Source: Pyrocephalus nanus (taxonomy: Eukaryota; Chordata; Aves; Passeriformes; Tyrannidae). From it: a DNA stretch of 64,000 bases. Position numbers and translations under genes: made by a program. Positions 47,495 through 59,420 of this stretch are shown piece by piece (position 1 is the stretch's first letter; each line of letters opens with the position of its first letter). The stretch covers positions 17,210,145 through 17,274,144 of the forward strand of contig CM076266.1 of the NCBI GenBank assembly GCA_038380795.1, given 5' to 3'. The notes beneath the pieces are model-generated. The model saw only the letters and a program-made list of their open reading frames with translations, was not told the DNA's origin and made no database searches.

Positions 47495-50400
47495 ATGCAG
47501 TAACTACATGTGTTAGGACTTTGTATTATAAGTTACCTTGCTGTGGATTACCTGTCTAGTGGGATAAGGACTTTCCCAAGGGCAGCAAGAGAGGTAATGG
47601 AATGAAGTCCTGAAGGAGTAGAGGGCTCAGATGAAAGGCAGGAAGGGAGAAGGAAAACTGTGGGATAGAGCAGCAATGTGGGTGTCTGTGGTGTTCAGTA
47701 GCTGTAAGGTCAATTTAAGACTAAAAAGGGGTGTTCTGGACTCCCAGTCCGTACACACTCAGCCATACTGTGTCTGTCTTCCTCCATGCACTGGGAGGGA
47801 AGGCAGTGACTGGGCTCCCAAGGGGAGTTGGCTCCAGCATACTTCCACTGGGAGCCTCTGAAAGATGAAGAAAAAGGGGGAGACTGTGCTCAGTTCCTGT
47901 GGCAATGGTTCAGTCCTGACAGAAATGGATCAAAAGTAGCACTGAGGTAAACTGATAGCTTTAATCAGTGGAGAATCTTGTCCTAAGGAGGTTTCTATGT
48001 TTTGGAGCATAGTCCACTTCTCTTGTGCTTGTCACAGATCACCAACATCCTTTTGGTAACAAGCTTTACTAGAAAGGGGCAGTTTGGAGAAAACCCTGAA
48101 GTTGGTGCCAAACCAAGGCATCTGGTTTACTTTCACATGTCCAAACACCAGTAATACCTTTAAAGCTATCTGCAGGCATGTAAAATACAAAAACGTGCCA
48201 AATTATATACATTGAAAAGTGGTTGCCAAGAAATAATGGCAGTAATTATTTTCACTGGCTTTTTATTTTTTTTGGCATGTCCACATCTGTGAGCCCGGAA
48301 ACAAGTCAAATCCGGGCGATGTGTTGGAATATGAATTTCAGATAACCACCTTCTCAGCAGCCCTCTGGTAACACGCTTGCCCCAGTGGCTGGTATACATT
48401 GTGGTTCTGCTAGGGACCACACAAATCAGGAGTTGCCAGAAGTTACCTTTTCAAAATTAACTTGGGCACAAGATCTTCCCTGGATGGGAAGGTGGAGGAC
48501 TGCAATCCTATTTAAAAGACAAGCATAGAATTAAAAATATTGTCAAGTACCTCTACCTTCTGAATCTTTTATTTCAGTATTCATTATCACAAATGCTTGC
48601 TCCTCCCCTTTCCCAGCTCAGCCAGACAAGCCTTATGTGCTTTGTAATTAACAGGCTGGTGTCTGGTGGCTGAAAAACTCTACCCATCTCACTGGTTTAT
48701 TGTTTCAGAAAGGCTTAAATTTGAAAAAAGCATAAACATCTGGGTTGCATTCCTTAAGTATCCTCACATATCCTGAGTTGAGAAGAGCAGGACAGTGTAT
48801 TGGATAAGCTGGCGTCTGAAGGTTTAAAGACTTCTGTTTAGTGCTTTGTAAGATATAACTTGGCATTTTGTGGTACTTTTCACAGAATGTGTTTACTTCC
48901 AGGCCATATTTTCCTTCCTTCCTTTGAAATTTGTTTCCAGGTTTTTGATATTGTTGTGATTTACCTAGAGAACTGGTTTTGTTTTTGAATGTACTAAATT
49001 CTTCTTTGGTTTTATGCCTACAAGTAGGTACCAGGCATTTAAGTTAAAGGATCAAGCACTGCTGAGGTGTTGTTTTCCTGCAGCCTGTTAGCTTGTTCAT
49101 CAAGAATTCAGTGGTATCTGAAGCAGCTTTCTTCTTTCTAAAGCTGGAATGAGGACCAGTAACTTTGCAAGGCTTTATCCCCTGTGCCTTTGAAATAGCT
49201 TTGCTTTTTACGTGCAGAGTTGTAGCAGGGGTCCCTTCCTGCATATGGCATGTGTGTGAAGATGCTGATTTCAGCAGGATCCACAGTAAAATATCAAGTG
49301 CTTGTGAGACTCAGGAGACATGGTAAAAACAATAGAAAAGAGTGTGTCAAAATGCCTCCATGTGCGAGGCACATACAAAACTTTCTGGGGTCTGTGAAGT
49401 GTGTGTTCAGCGTAGTACAGGAGTCAGGGTAACATGGTCTCCTTGGACCGCACCAATCTTCGCTGCCTTGCAGCCGGTGTGCTGGGGGACGTGTGATGTG
49501 ACCTGCTGGCATGTGCAAGAAAACTGTTTTCCTAACCCCTCCTCCCTGTCCCAAACCCTTTATTCCCCAGTATTTAGGTAAGCATAACCTTGGTCTCTTT
49601 GTTGTTTGAAATGAAAGTGTTCCTGCGTGAGTTCTTGGCTCTTGAAAGCACCTGGCATCCTCTAGCAAAGTTTCGTTGGATTTGTAGGCACTGTGAATTT
49701 GGTACTCTGAAAGTGCAATAATGCACCTTTCCTGGCATAAAGAACAAGGTAACTGAATTCACAGGAGAAAAATGTTATCATAGAGCAGGTCATGCGACGG
49801 GATGAAGGTTGAGCCAAGTCTACTGATGTTTACTCCTGTGATATGGTCACTGTGACTGATGACAAAGGTGCAAGGATAGACATCTGAGGTCCATGACAGG
49901 CTGACGAAGCTCCTCTGTTGGATACTGCTCTGCCATGGGGTTCTTCTAAATTGCCTGCCTCTGTCAAACAAAAGATGAAATAAGTACATAGAGTTTGCTC
50001 TGGAAAGACTCCCTCTATCTCCCCAGTACTTGCTCAGCCTATTTTTATTAACAGGAAAACTATTTTCCAGTTAGTCAGCTAAAAGTTCCTTGTTTGTTTA
50101 TTCCATTTAACTGAACCATGGAGGTCTAGGGGGAAAGTTCAATGCTATGTTTGGGAAATAGAATGTATGGTCTTTGCTTCTGCTAACAGAAGACTGGTAC
50201 TTAATCTCCCTGTCCTGCCACTGGTGTCAAAAATAAGACTTCAAATTGGCCCTCAAGTGTGTCATGAAGTGGCCTACTGAAAAATCTCATAATTTCTCAA
50301 GGATTAGAATAATACGTAGTTGACAGTTTCACTTCAGCCTCCATTTACTGGGCAATTTGGCTTTGGCTAAATTCCCCCTGCCCCAGTGTATCACCAAAGT

Positions 50401-53400
50401 TTCCCACAGTTCAATCTGTTACTGAAAAGAACAGTGGGGTGTCCTTGTTAGGACCAGTGGGGCGCAAGCCTGGCTGAAAGCCCCCCTCAGAAGTGGTAGC
50501 TGTGGTGCAGCTCTTTGGAACAAATTTCTGTTGCTGAGGGAAAGCCTTGAGGAACAAGGGGAGAAATGCAGAGATGCCTTCTGAGTCCTTTTACACCTCG
50601 ATGAGGACTGAACCAGAAATGCAGACCGTGTCTCCCAAAGAAGAAAGTTTGTTCTCCTGGGCAAACAGCTTTAAGATTCTATTTTGTATTACTTTATGAA
50701 ATTATGAATCACTGTGTATTGATTCTATTTAGGTGAAGCAGAGACATCCTGTGCCAGAACTTGCCTTCTGTAGCTCTGAATCAGCAGGATATGAACACCT
50801 CTGTTCTCTGCCCTTGAAACCTCTCTGGGAGGTCAGAGAGCCACAGACTCCTTTATCCTTTGGGCTGGACTATTTGCCATATCAAAACTACTATGGACTC
50901 TCTAGAATGGAAAAAATACTCTTCAGATCCCTGTTACCTCCCAGAGATGGGGTGGCTTGTTTGTGGGGTGCCTGCCCTGGGGCAGGGACTGCTATGAATT
51001 CCCTCTGATTTGAAGGGATTCTGTGTGGACAGCTGGGGAGTTGCAAGGATTCCCAAGGGGTCTGGGAGTTCCATGAGTCACGGCAGGATATTCCAATATG
51101 GAGAAATCAAACCGAAATGTTCATTAGATGAAAATATAAGCAGTTTCTTCCTTTGACATAGCGGTAAGGTTTCACACTGGAGGAAAAAAACACTCCCAAA
51201 ATGTCAGTGTTTGCACAGAACAGAAATACTGAGTGATCTGTGACTTCTCTTTTTTTGGGGCAGTGATGCCACAAAGGCCCTAGAAGACCAGCCAGCTACT
51301 TGCACTTTCTTCTGGAAATGCCGTTGCTTTCTAAAATGTTCTCAGACTAAAGCTTTTAAGGCTCTCTCAAGGACTGCAGACCTCCCTGTAGCTAGGTTCT
51401 TACCGAAGAGGTTCCTCAAGGCTGGAGGATACAAAGGGGGCTATCAAATTTCTTGATCATCTTTAAAAGGACTTGCAACCTCATCAACAATTCCCTTTGA
51501 AATAGTTTAGGAACAGTGATGACTGATGTTGTGAAAAATGCCTCTGGTGGCTGTCCAGCTGTTGTTACACAGCACCTGCAAGGTTCATGGATAGGAGATA
51601 CTAGGAGAGTGGGTTGGAGAATTTGAGGCATGAAGAAAAGATATCCTAAGAGCTGAGGGGTTTGACTTCACAGACCCATATGTTTTCATTTATACTCAGT
51701 GGTATGCCTGTGCAGAACATGTGAAAATGACTTTGTATAGAGACTGAATTGATTAACAATGGTCAAGGCAAGAAGGAAACAGGCTTGGTGTATGAACTAG
51801 AACAAGGTAAGGGAAATTGCTTTTAAGCCCATTATTAATGATATCTAACCGTAACATCATGAGGTTTAATATAACGATTATCTTATTCACTAGCGGTGCT
51901 CATCTGGTACCTGTGGTGTTGCTTCCAGCTTGAGTGTAGCCCACTGCATGCATTTTCCACCTATGATTGTTTTAGTGAGGGGCAAGGGTGAGAGGATAGA
52001 CAAAAATCAAGTATTCTTCCCACTCTTTTAAGTATGTGTTACCTGGTGTCCAGTGACCACCCCAAAATGGATGTTACTTTTGGCATTGGTGGTGGGCAGC
52101 TAGAAAGCTGTCACAAATCTGAATGCAATAGTGGAAACTGGAGCAGCCTCTGCTATGCAGAGAAGTTTTTTTTTATTCACAAAAATCATCATTGGCTGAA
52201 GAGTGGACTAAAAAAAGCTGTGCTCTGGACTATGATGTGTTAAACACTTGCAGTCTGAGGCTCTCTGCTAGTCTCTAGCTGATGTTACCCGCAAAGGCCC
52301 CACTGAGCTCAAGTGGAGCAGGACACCACCCAAGAGACAGATGGATCATGAGCAGCCTTTCCTGTGCAAAGCTTTGGATGTCAATGCCTTGCAGATGGTA
52401 TGGAAGAGTAAAGCACGGGGCCGTAAATGGAAAAGCAAGATTATGATGTAAATACTGCCGGAGTGGAAAGCCTTATCTATAAAGAAATAAAAAATGCACA
52501 GTCAGCTTTGCACTAGACAGCTCTTGGAGCGCAGGAGAGCTGTGAAATGAACACCTGGCTAGAAGAAAAGGTCTCGGACGCGACGGACATTGGCCAAGCT
52601 CCAGCATGGGAATGAACTCTATAAATCAGAAAACTTTCTCACTGATACCAATGCCTGTGCAGGGTCTTGGAAGCGTGCATTTCCCTGGATCGTGCAAGCG
52701 TTGCTGATTGTGGTGTAGGTGGTCTGAGGCTCTCATCGTTCCTCTGATTTCTGTTGCCTTCTTCCTGGCAAGCGAGTTGGGGATTTATGGTGGGAAAGCA
52801 GTCCAAGTAACGCTGCTAAACCAGCATGGGAAGCTTTCCTCGAGGGGTGTTCTTTAGAGCAGCACAACAGAGACTGGATAGTGAGAAGACCTGACTGCAG
52901 CTTGGGAAGCTCATGTCCACCACATGCTGGGTCCTTGCTCATCCTGCCTCATCTCTGTGGCAGCACATGACAGAGCTGATTCCTTGTGGAGTAGCATTTT
53001 AAGACAAAGTATTTTCACCTATGCTGGTTGCAGGATAGGTTTATACAAGGTTGACCACCTTTGCATTTTGGACAGTTCAGTGGTGGTTTTTTCCTTATGA
53101 AGAAAATAATTGCTGTCTCCAATACAGCAGCAGTGTTTTTGTGCTTTCGAGCTGGTATGTGAAATGGAGGAGAAACAAAGTGCAAGTCATCAACTCCAAT
53201 CCACTGATCAAAGGCAATCACAGTTATACAGGGAAACAGCTAAGGGAGTTCTTCCATTCCTCCTGAATCTTATGGAAGTTTTATTGGATTCAGTAAGACC
53301 AGGATTATTGTTATGGTGAACACTTTCTTTCTTTAATATGTCATTTAAACTTTGCCTAAAATATCATCGTTCCCTAGGCTTACCACCTTTGTTTCTTGTT

Positions 53401-56400
53401 TACAAAGAAATATTTTGAAATATATATATGGCCGTTCCAAGACATACTCTCAAGGTATAGTGTGCAATTTTGCAACCTCAGTTTTCACTGTCACCTTGAC
53501 TACTAACAAGTAGTTAAAATGGTTGCATTAAAATATCAAGTTTTCAAGTATGCCAAAAGCCAGCTGAGGATTTGTTCTTCTTTGTTCTGTGTCAAAACTG
53601 GATTATAAAGGCTCTATAGGTAAATACGGTTCTGGGAAAATGATTGATGTAATTTTCTTTACCAGCACAGTTCCCATCCATAGGCAAATTTAAAAAAAAA
53701 AAAAAAGAAGATGCATTGGTGATTAATTCACAAGCAGGATGCAAGCAATCTTCATTGTTTCCATGCATTAGTCAGCTAAAATACTCCTAGCAAATCCTAT
53801 CCCTTTATCACCCTAATCCTTCAAGTCTGGAGGGAAAATGCAAAAGCATGTTTCAAATGGAAAAGCGCCCTCAGCTTCTCTCCTTGCTAACAACTTGCTT
53901 TTCAGCCTCACTTCGTCTTGGGGCATTATTTGACTTAGCATTGAGTTCCCATTAGTATATGCAGAACAGACAATTCAATTTGCCGTCTCTAGGGTCCCGG
54001 CTGAAAATTATTCCCCTGACACAAAACAAATGGTTTGGTTTTGTGCATGTGAGCAAGATGCTTCCTACCACTGTACTTTCTCCCAGAGAATTGTTCTGTT
54101 GCTCTTTGTTTTGGAAATACTGACTTTTGAATCTGGGAAATCAAACCACCACGGCGGCGTGTTGTCTCAGAGAAGTCCTAGGCTGTATGTCTGAAACACA
54201 CCGCTCTTCTGCTGGAGATATTAGCAGTGTAAATTGTGCTCTTGTTTGCTTTATTCACTGTTCTTGCTAAAAAAGCCTCAAGAATCAAAATCATGGGTAT
54301 TTTCTGCCAGCAAACTGTTTTTTGATGGTTTTGCCGTAGGACACAAAACTCTTCTGTGTCTTCATCTGGCAAAATCCAGCACTGCTGCCCAGTGCTTGAA
54401 CCCTGGGTCTGTCACACAGGAGCAGGGAAAGTGGCTGAGAGGAACACGCTCCAGGGTAGAGGCTCCTTCAAGCAAAACCTCAGCCTGGCATCCCTGAGGG
54501 AGATAAGCAAAGAGAAGCAAGACCTGGTGCACTGGGTGGGGGTTTTGCAGGGACTTATCAGTCAACAGCTGTAAGCCCAGACTCCTTGCAGCTGATAACA
54601 GATCTGCTCATTCAGCCTGGCCACTCATGCATAGAAAAATCAAAGAAGATTGAAATCTGTTTAGGGCAGGGGGAGGGGAATAATCCAACCTTCAGTAAGC
54701 TCCAGACTACCACAAAACTGTTGTCAGGACACCACGTGCAATGTGGGAAGATTCATTTAGCTCTACTGCTTTCAAAGGTGACTCTGCTGGTTATTGATCT
54801 ATGACATAGGAGGTCCACTCCCCTCTTGTAGCAGGAAATTAGGAATATCTATATTTGGGGTTTGTGGTTCGAGTTCTTTGTTGGTAGCTCTTGATAGAAA
54901 TATTGATGTTTCTCAAACTTTGGTTATTCACGAGCCCATATTGCCTTCAGGCAAACTAGGGAAGGATGAAATTCCAACCTACTTTTAGCTGGCTAACAAC
55001 ACTTCCAGTTTCTTATTCTATCAGACATTCCCTTGTCCATAAGACTCCATGCAGCGTTACAGCTGGGTGCAGAAGACTTTATAGAGTTTTTTAAAAACAC
55101 GGATTTCTGCATCTATGTCTAAATTGTTATAAAGCATCTGTTTCACTCTTGCAGTCTTTAGGTTATGGAGGGGACCAGGAGCCTGAAAAAGTACCATGGC
55201 ATATCCCAGTGGGAGTGCAACCCTTGAGCCTGTGATTGCCCTGCAGCAGGGGGACAGTGGAGAGATCTCTAGTACCCACCGTCAATGTGCAGGGGGGGAG
55301 CAATATGCAAGAACAAGCTTCAGTAAAAAAAAATACCTCTGTTCATCCTGAATGGGCCAGCATCTAAGAGGCAGTAACATCCAGGACAGTGGCTAGGACC
55401 TGGAATAGGAATGAGCCTGTTTATGATGAGGGTGCTTCACAGGAATCAAAAGGACTAGTGCTTTTTGGGAGGAAGATTTGCTGGTATGTCTGAAAGACAA
55501 ACCTTACAGAACCTACCCAATTAACTCAGTACAGAGGTCTCTCAAAAGCTTCTGATGCTCATCATCCTCCTGTAACAGCTTGGCACCTCCTGGGCTAGCA
55601 GTCCAGAGAGCGCTCTCAGGCTGAAAGGCATTAACTATGCAAATGCAATGTGGGTCATTATCATTATGGTCCTTTCATGTTCTTACTCAAATCACTGATG
55701 CACCTTCTGTGTCCAGCTGACCAAGCAGTATTTCTTGCATTATAGGATTCTGATTCCACTTCCATTGTTAATGTTCATTACTTTCTTGGAGAGCTACAAT
55801 TTCATTATTAATACATCAGTGTAAGAGAGCACAGATTACACAAATGCATTTCTGAGCGTTAGTTAAATATTAGTTTTAAGAACAAAATATGCTTCCTCTG
55901 CCAACAGTATGTTCCTTCTTGTACAAATACTTCATGGCTACAATTGCAAAAGTATAAGGAAAAGGCTTTTATTTTTTATTTTAAAGTAAACATTTGCTTA
56001 TCTTTTCCTACTTCTAAAGCAAATCAGAACTGCAAGTTGGAAAGGTGGTTACCATGAATGTTTGAATCTGTCAAACGATAATACCAGTAAATTTAAGAAC
56101 TGTTTGTTATCTTTCTGTGAGAATCAGAGAGTGAGTTCCTAGTGTCTGATCTGTTTCAGTGGTACCACTTGTGGCTGTGGTGTGGTCTTCTGTATCCTTG
56201 GTGGTCTGACCAGCCCTGTGTAGAGAGCTGATGTTTTAGCTGAGGACAGTCTCACAGCTGAGCAGTGCCATGAGAGCAGGGTGACGACCGTACTCTAGTG
56301 TCACCGATTTCAGAAGTAAAGCTGTTCCAAAAGCTGACTTAGCTGCAAGCAGATATCTGGAGCCTAGATGTGATGTAGCCAAAGCATTGCTTTTCTGCAG

Positions 56401-59099
56401 CCAGACCTGGGCTGCAGCTGTCTGTGGGACTAGGGAGGCTCAGAGCTGGGTTTAGTTGATTCTATTACAACAGCAGTTGAGTGCTTGGAGTATCTTACTG
56501 TGTTGACCCACCTGGGAGGCAGGGGAGTTTCATTATGCTGTTTCCACAGCTGCAAAACCCAGGTAGAGAGAGCTAGGACTAAACTGTAACACCTGCCTCC
56601 TGCCCCCAGGCAGAAGCAGGTGCCTCGTCACAAACCTGGGTGGATGTCTTCCCTCCCTGCCAGCCTCTGACATTCAGACATTGTGGACACAGCTGGCTGC
56701 TCCGGGGATCTTCTGTCCTGCATGGATTCCTGCTGTTGTTTTTGTCCAATATTATAAGTGAGGCAACCTCCAGTCCAGGTCTCATCTTTTGAAACACAGC
56801 AAAAGGACTGGGCTGCTTTATAGAAAAGGTCTTGTGCTTTAATGCTCCCCTGCCACCCTATGATTTTGTGGTTTGGCCTTAGAATTGAACTTAAGAGTTA
56901 TTTGGAAATTCTCTGAGGAGGGTTCCTCTGTCAGGAGGGTCTGTCCAGGGAAGCCTCAATATGCTGCTGCACTTATCAGTTTTAGCACATCGTTTGGGAA
57001 CCTGTTTGAAAATGCAAGCTGGTTGTGTTATCTTCTCCATAGATATTCACGGGACTGATGCTCTGGTGGATTAAATTATTTTATACATTGTAAACATTAG
57101 GCTGATGGAGCTGAAGTGCTGAGGTCCTTTTTTAATCAAAGGCACCAGATTAACTTGCTTTTAGTCTTTCAGAAACTCACTTACTCTTAATGAGTTTACC
57201 ATGATATAGGTCCACAAATTTCCTGTCTGGCTTCTTTTGGCACTCTTAGATAAAAATGCCATCTGGGAAGAAGATTTATTGGTTTTGAGATGATGTCCCT
57301 TCCTTATCACCTTGTTTTGCTGGCCCTGAGCTCATCCAAGATAGCAGTACTTACCTAGACAGCATCAGTTTGTCAGACACAAATTGTGGAAAAATTAATT
57401 TAAAATACCTTGACCTTTCTACCCCACTAAGATAGGATTTCTTTTCTCCATAGTAAAACCTCTTACTAATGTAAAATGCTCATATATATATTTATATAAA
57501 TATATGTATGCATACACATAAATAAAACCTTTAGCCTCTTTCTCATATTCTGCTCTGCTTCCACTGTAAACTCTGCCTTAGTTTGTCACAGAAGGATTTT
57601 TGGTTCATACCTTTATTTATTTTGCAGAAATGATTTTGGAGCTTCAAACAGCATCTCTTATTGTGCACTAGGATGTGGATGCCAGCCAGGGCAAGTTCTG
57701 TGTCACAGTTTTATTTACAGACCCTCTGGCTCAACACACTTGTTACTATATCACTCCATGCATGTGGCTGCCTTAGATGGAGGAATGGGGGCAGATTCTG
57801 GGTGAAGCTTGGTTGAAGCCCCACGGGCACTTCCCAGAACATCAGGATGACGGGCACTTCCCCACTCTCCATTTCTGTGGCTTGGTGGGGCTGTAGAAGA
57901 CTATAAAACATCATTGTGTCAAGATGCCACCAGAGAAATGAGCAGAAATACTCTCTGCTGCAGGCAGCCAGGGCTCTTCCTTATAATCAAAAACCAAGCA
58001 AAGGAGAACAACTCTGAAAAAAAGGTTAATGGCTATAGAATCTGCCAGGGTTTGTGATGTGTGCATGTTCACATGTGTTACAGTAATGTAAATTTGGAGG
58101 GCAGAGCTCCTGGTTAACCCTGTGCACTTGAGCTCTAGCAATAGCACTTAAAATTTGTTACAATCCTGTATCTTCTTTTAAACTTTCTGTAGAAAATGCC
58201 TTACCCAGCATTTACATAGAAAAGCCAAAAAGGAAATGTATTTCTTGTTCTGTGTGAGCTCTAGGAAAGTTATTCCGTTATACTCAGCCTTCGATGTTGA
58301 GGAATGAGCGTGTCTCTTTTTTGTTTGCCTGAATTGCATTCCTGCACAGTTCCTGGCAGTCACTGCAGAGGTGCTGTTCCTTCAGTGATTAAAGAAACAT
58401 AGTAGAAAAAAACAAGTTTGTGTTTTCAGGAATATGTGGAGAAAGGCTTATGCATGAACTGGAGGATGGCATAGAAATTTGTGGTGATGCTCATAGCATT
58501 GTTCATTAATTACAATGATAGCAATTCCTGATAAGGTCTCTATAGTTTATACAAATTGCTCCATTGCTCATGGCTGACTAAACTTGAAGGGACTCCTGGG
58601 CATAAAAAGCAGGCTCTTCTGGAATTATTTAAAAAACCCCAAACATTTAAATGTGTGTGTATCTTTAAATGGTGAAATTTATCTCAGGGTAGTGTAGTCA
58701 TACTCTTCGTGGCAGTATAAGGCTGTTTTGAGGAATATATGTAATATGCAAGCAGGGAAATGGTGTTTCTTTCAAATATGTTTTAAAGCATTGCCTTACT
58801 TTCCCTGCACTTGTGCTTTATTCCCCTATACTAGTTTCACCTCAAGTTTCTTAGAGCAAAGTGTTCTTCTGATGGAGGAGACTGACAGTCAGTTGGTTTC
58901 AAGTGATGACTATACAACGATTTTTCTTTCCTGTGAGTCCTCATAGCTAGAGAGAAGGGAGCTGACACACGAGCAAAATTAATTTTTGCTTCTGCCTCTC
59001 TGTGCAATTTGTACTAATGATCTTGTCTCTTCCCCAGTGCTGTTTTTTTACCGCAGTGTCCTAATCCAAGCACTGATCTCACTTTCACTTAGCGTCTCA
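47495..59099. other. Intergenic, no gene supported
   Basis: No splice-consistent or family-like coding sequence. It contains a short poly-A run (53692-53706), an AT dinucleotide-rich patch (57481-57530) and some non-repetitive, AT-balanced segments rich in homeodomain-like and E-box-like words (53640-53990, 55630-55890) that could be regulatory. Confidence 0.5.
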
Positions 59100-59420
59100 G
59101 CTCTGATGAGCTGTCAACACTTAGCGCTGTCCCTTTCACTCCTTAGTCTCCCATTTAAGAGCCGAGAATTTGACTCTCTCAGTAGCTCTAGACATCAGCT
59201 AATTTTTTACAGGATTCTCTTAGAGGAATATTTTGTAATTGTTGCCCTGCTAATGGAAGATGTGAGAGCTGCATTTGCCCTATCCCAGCATTCACAAAGG
59301 AAATTATCATCATGTCAAATTACAGCTGCTGACTCCTGCCAGACAATCCCCTGCCTTATCTTATCTATCTACATTTTTTAATGCCATGCTCATCATCATG
59401 GCATCTAAGTGCCTTAAAAG
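59100..59420. promoter_or_regulatory. Enhancer-like cluster with GATA motifs
   Basis: Non-repetitive segment with three overlapping GATA motifs on the minus strand (CTTATC 59355-59360, CTTATC 59360-59365, CTATC 59365-59369), a CAGCTG E-box (59323-59328) and a nearby TGTCAAA word (59313-59319). These factor classes occur together in heart enhancers. Function is an inference from motif clustering only. Confidence 0.3.

Noticed and set aside
47262..47559. Lys/Asn-rich and Phe/Cys-rich ORFs
   Set aside because: Translations of the CAAA/AACC low-complexity tract.
58986..59381. 131-codon + strand ORF over the GATA cluster
   Set aside because: Leu/Ser-rich translation of pyrimidine-rich DNA. The ORF has no family likeness and the motif cluster suggests non-coding DNA.
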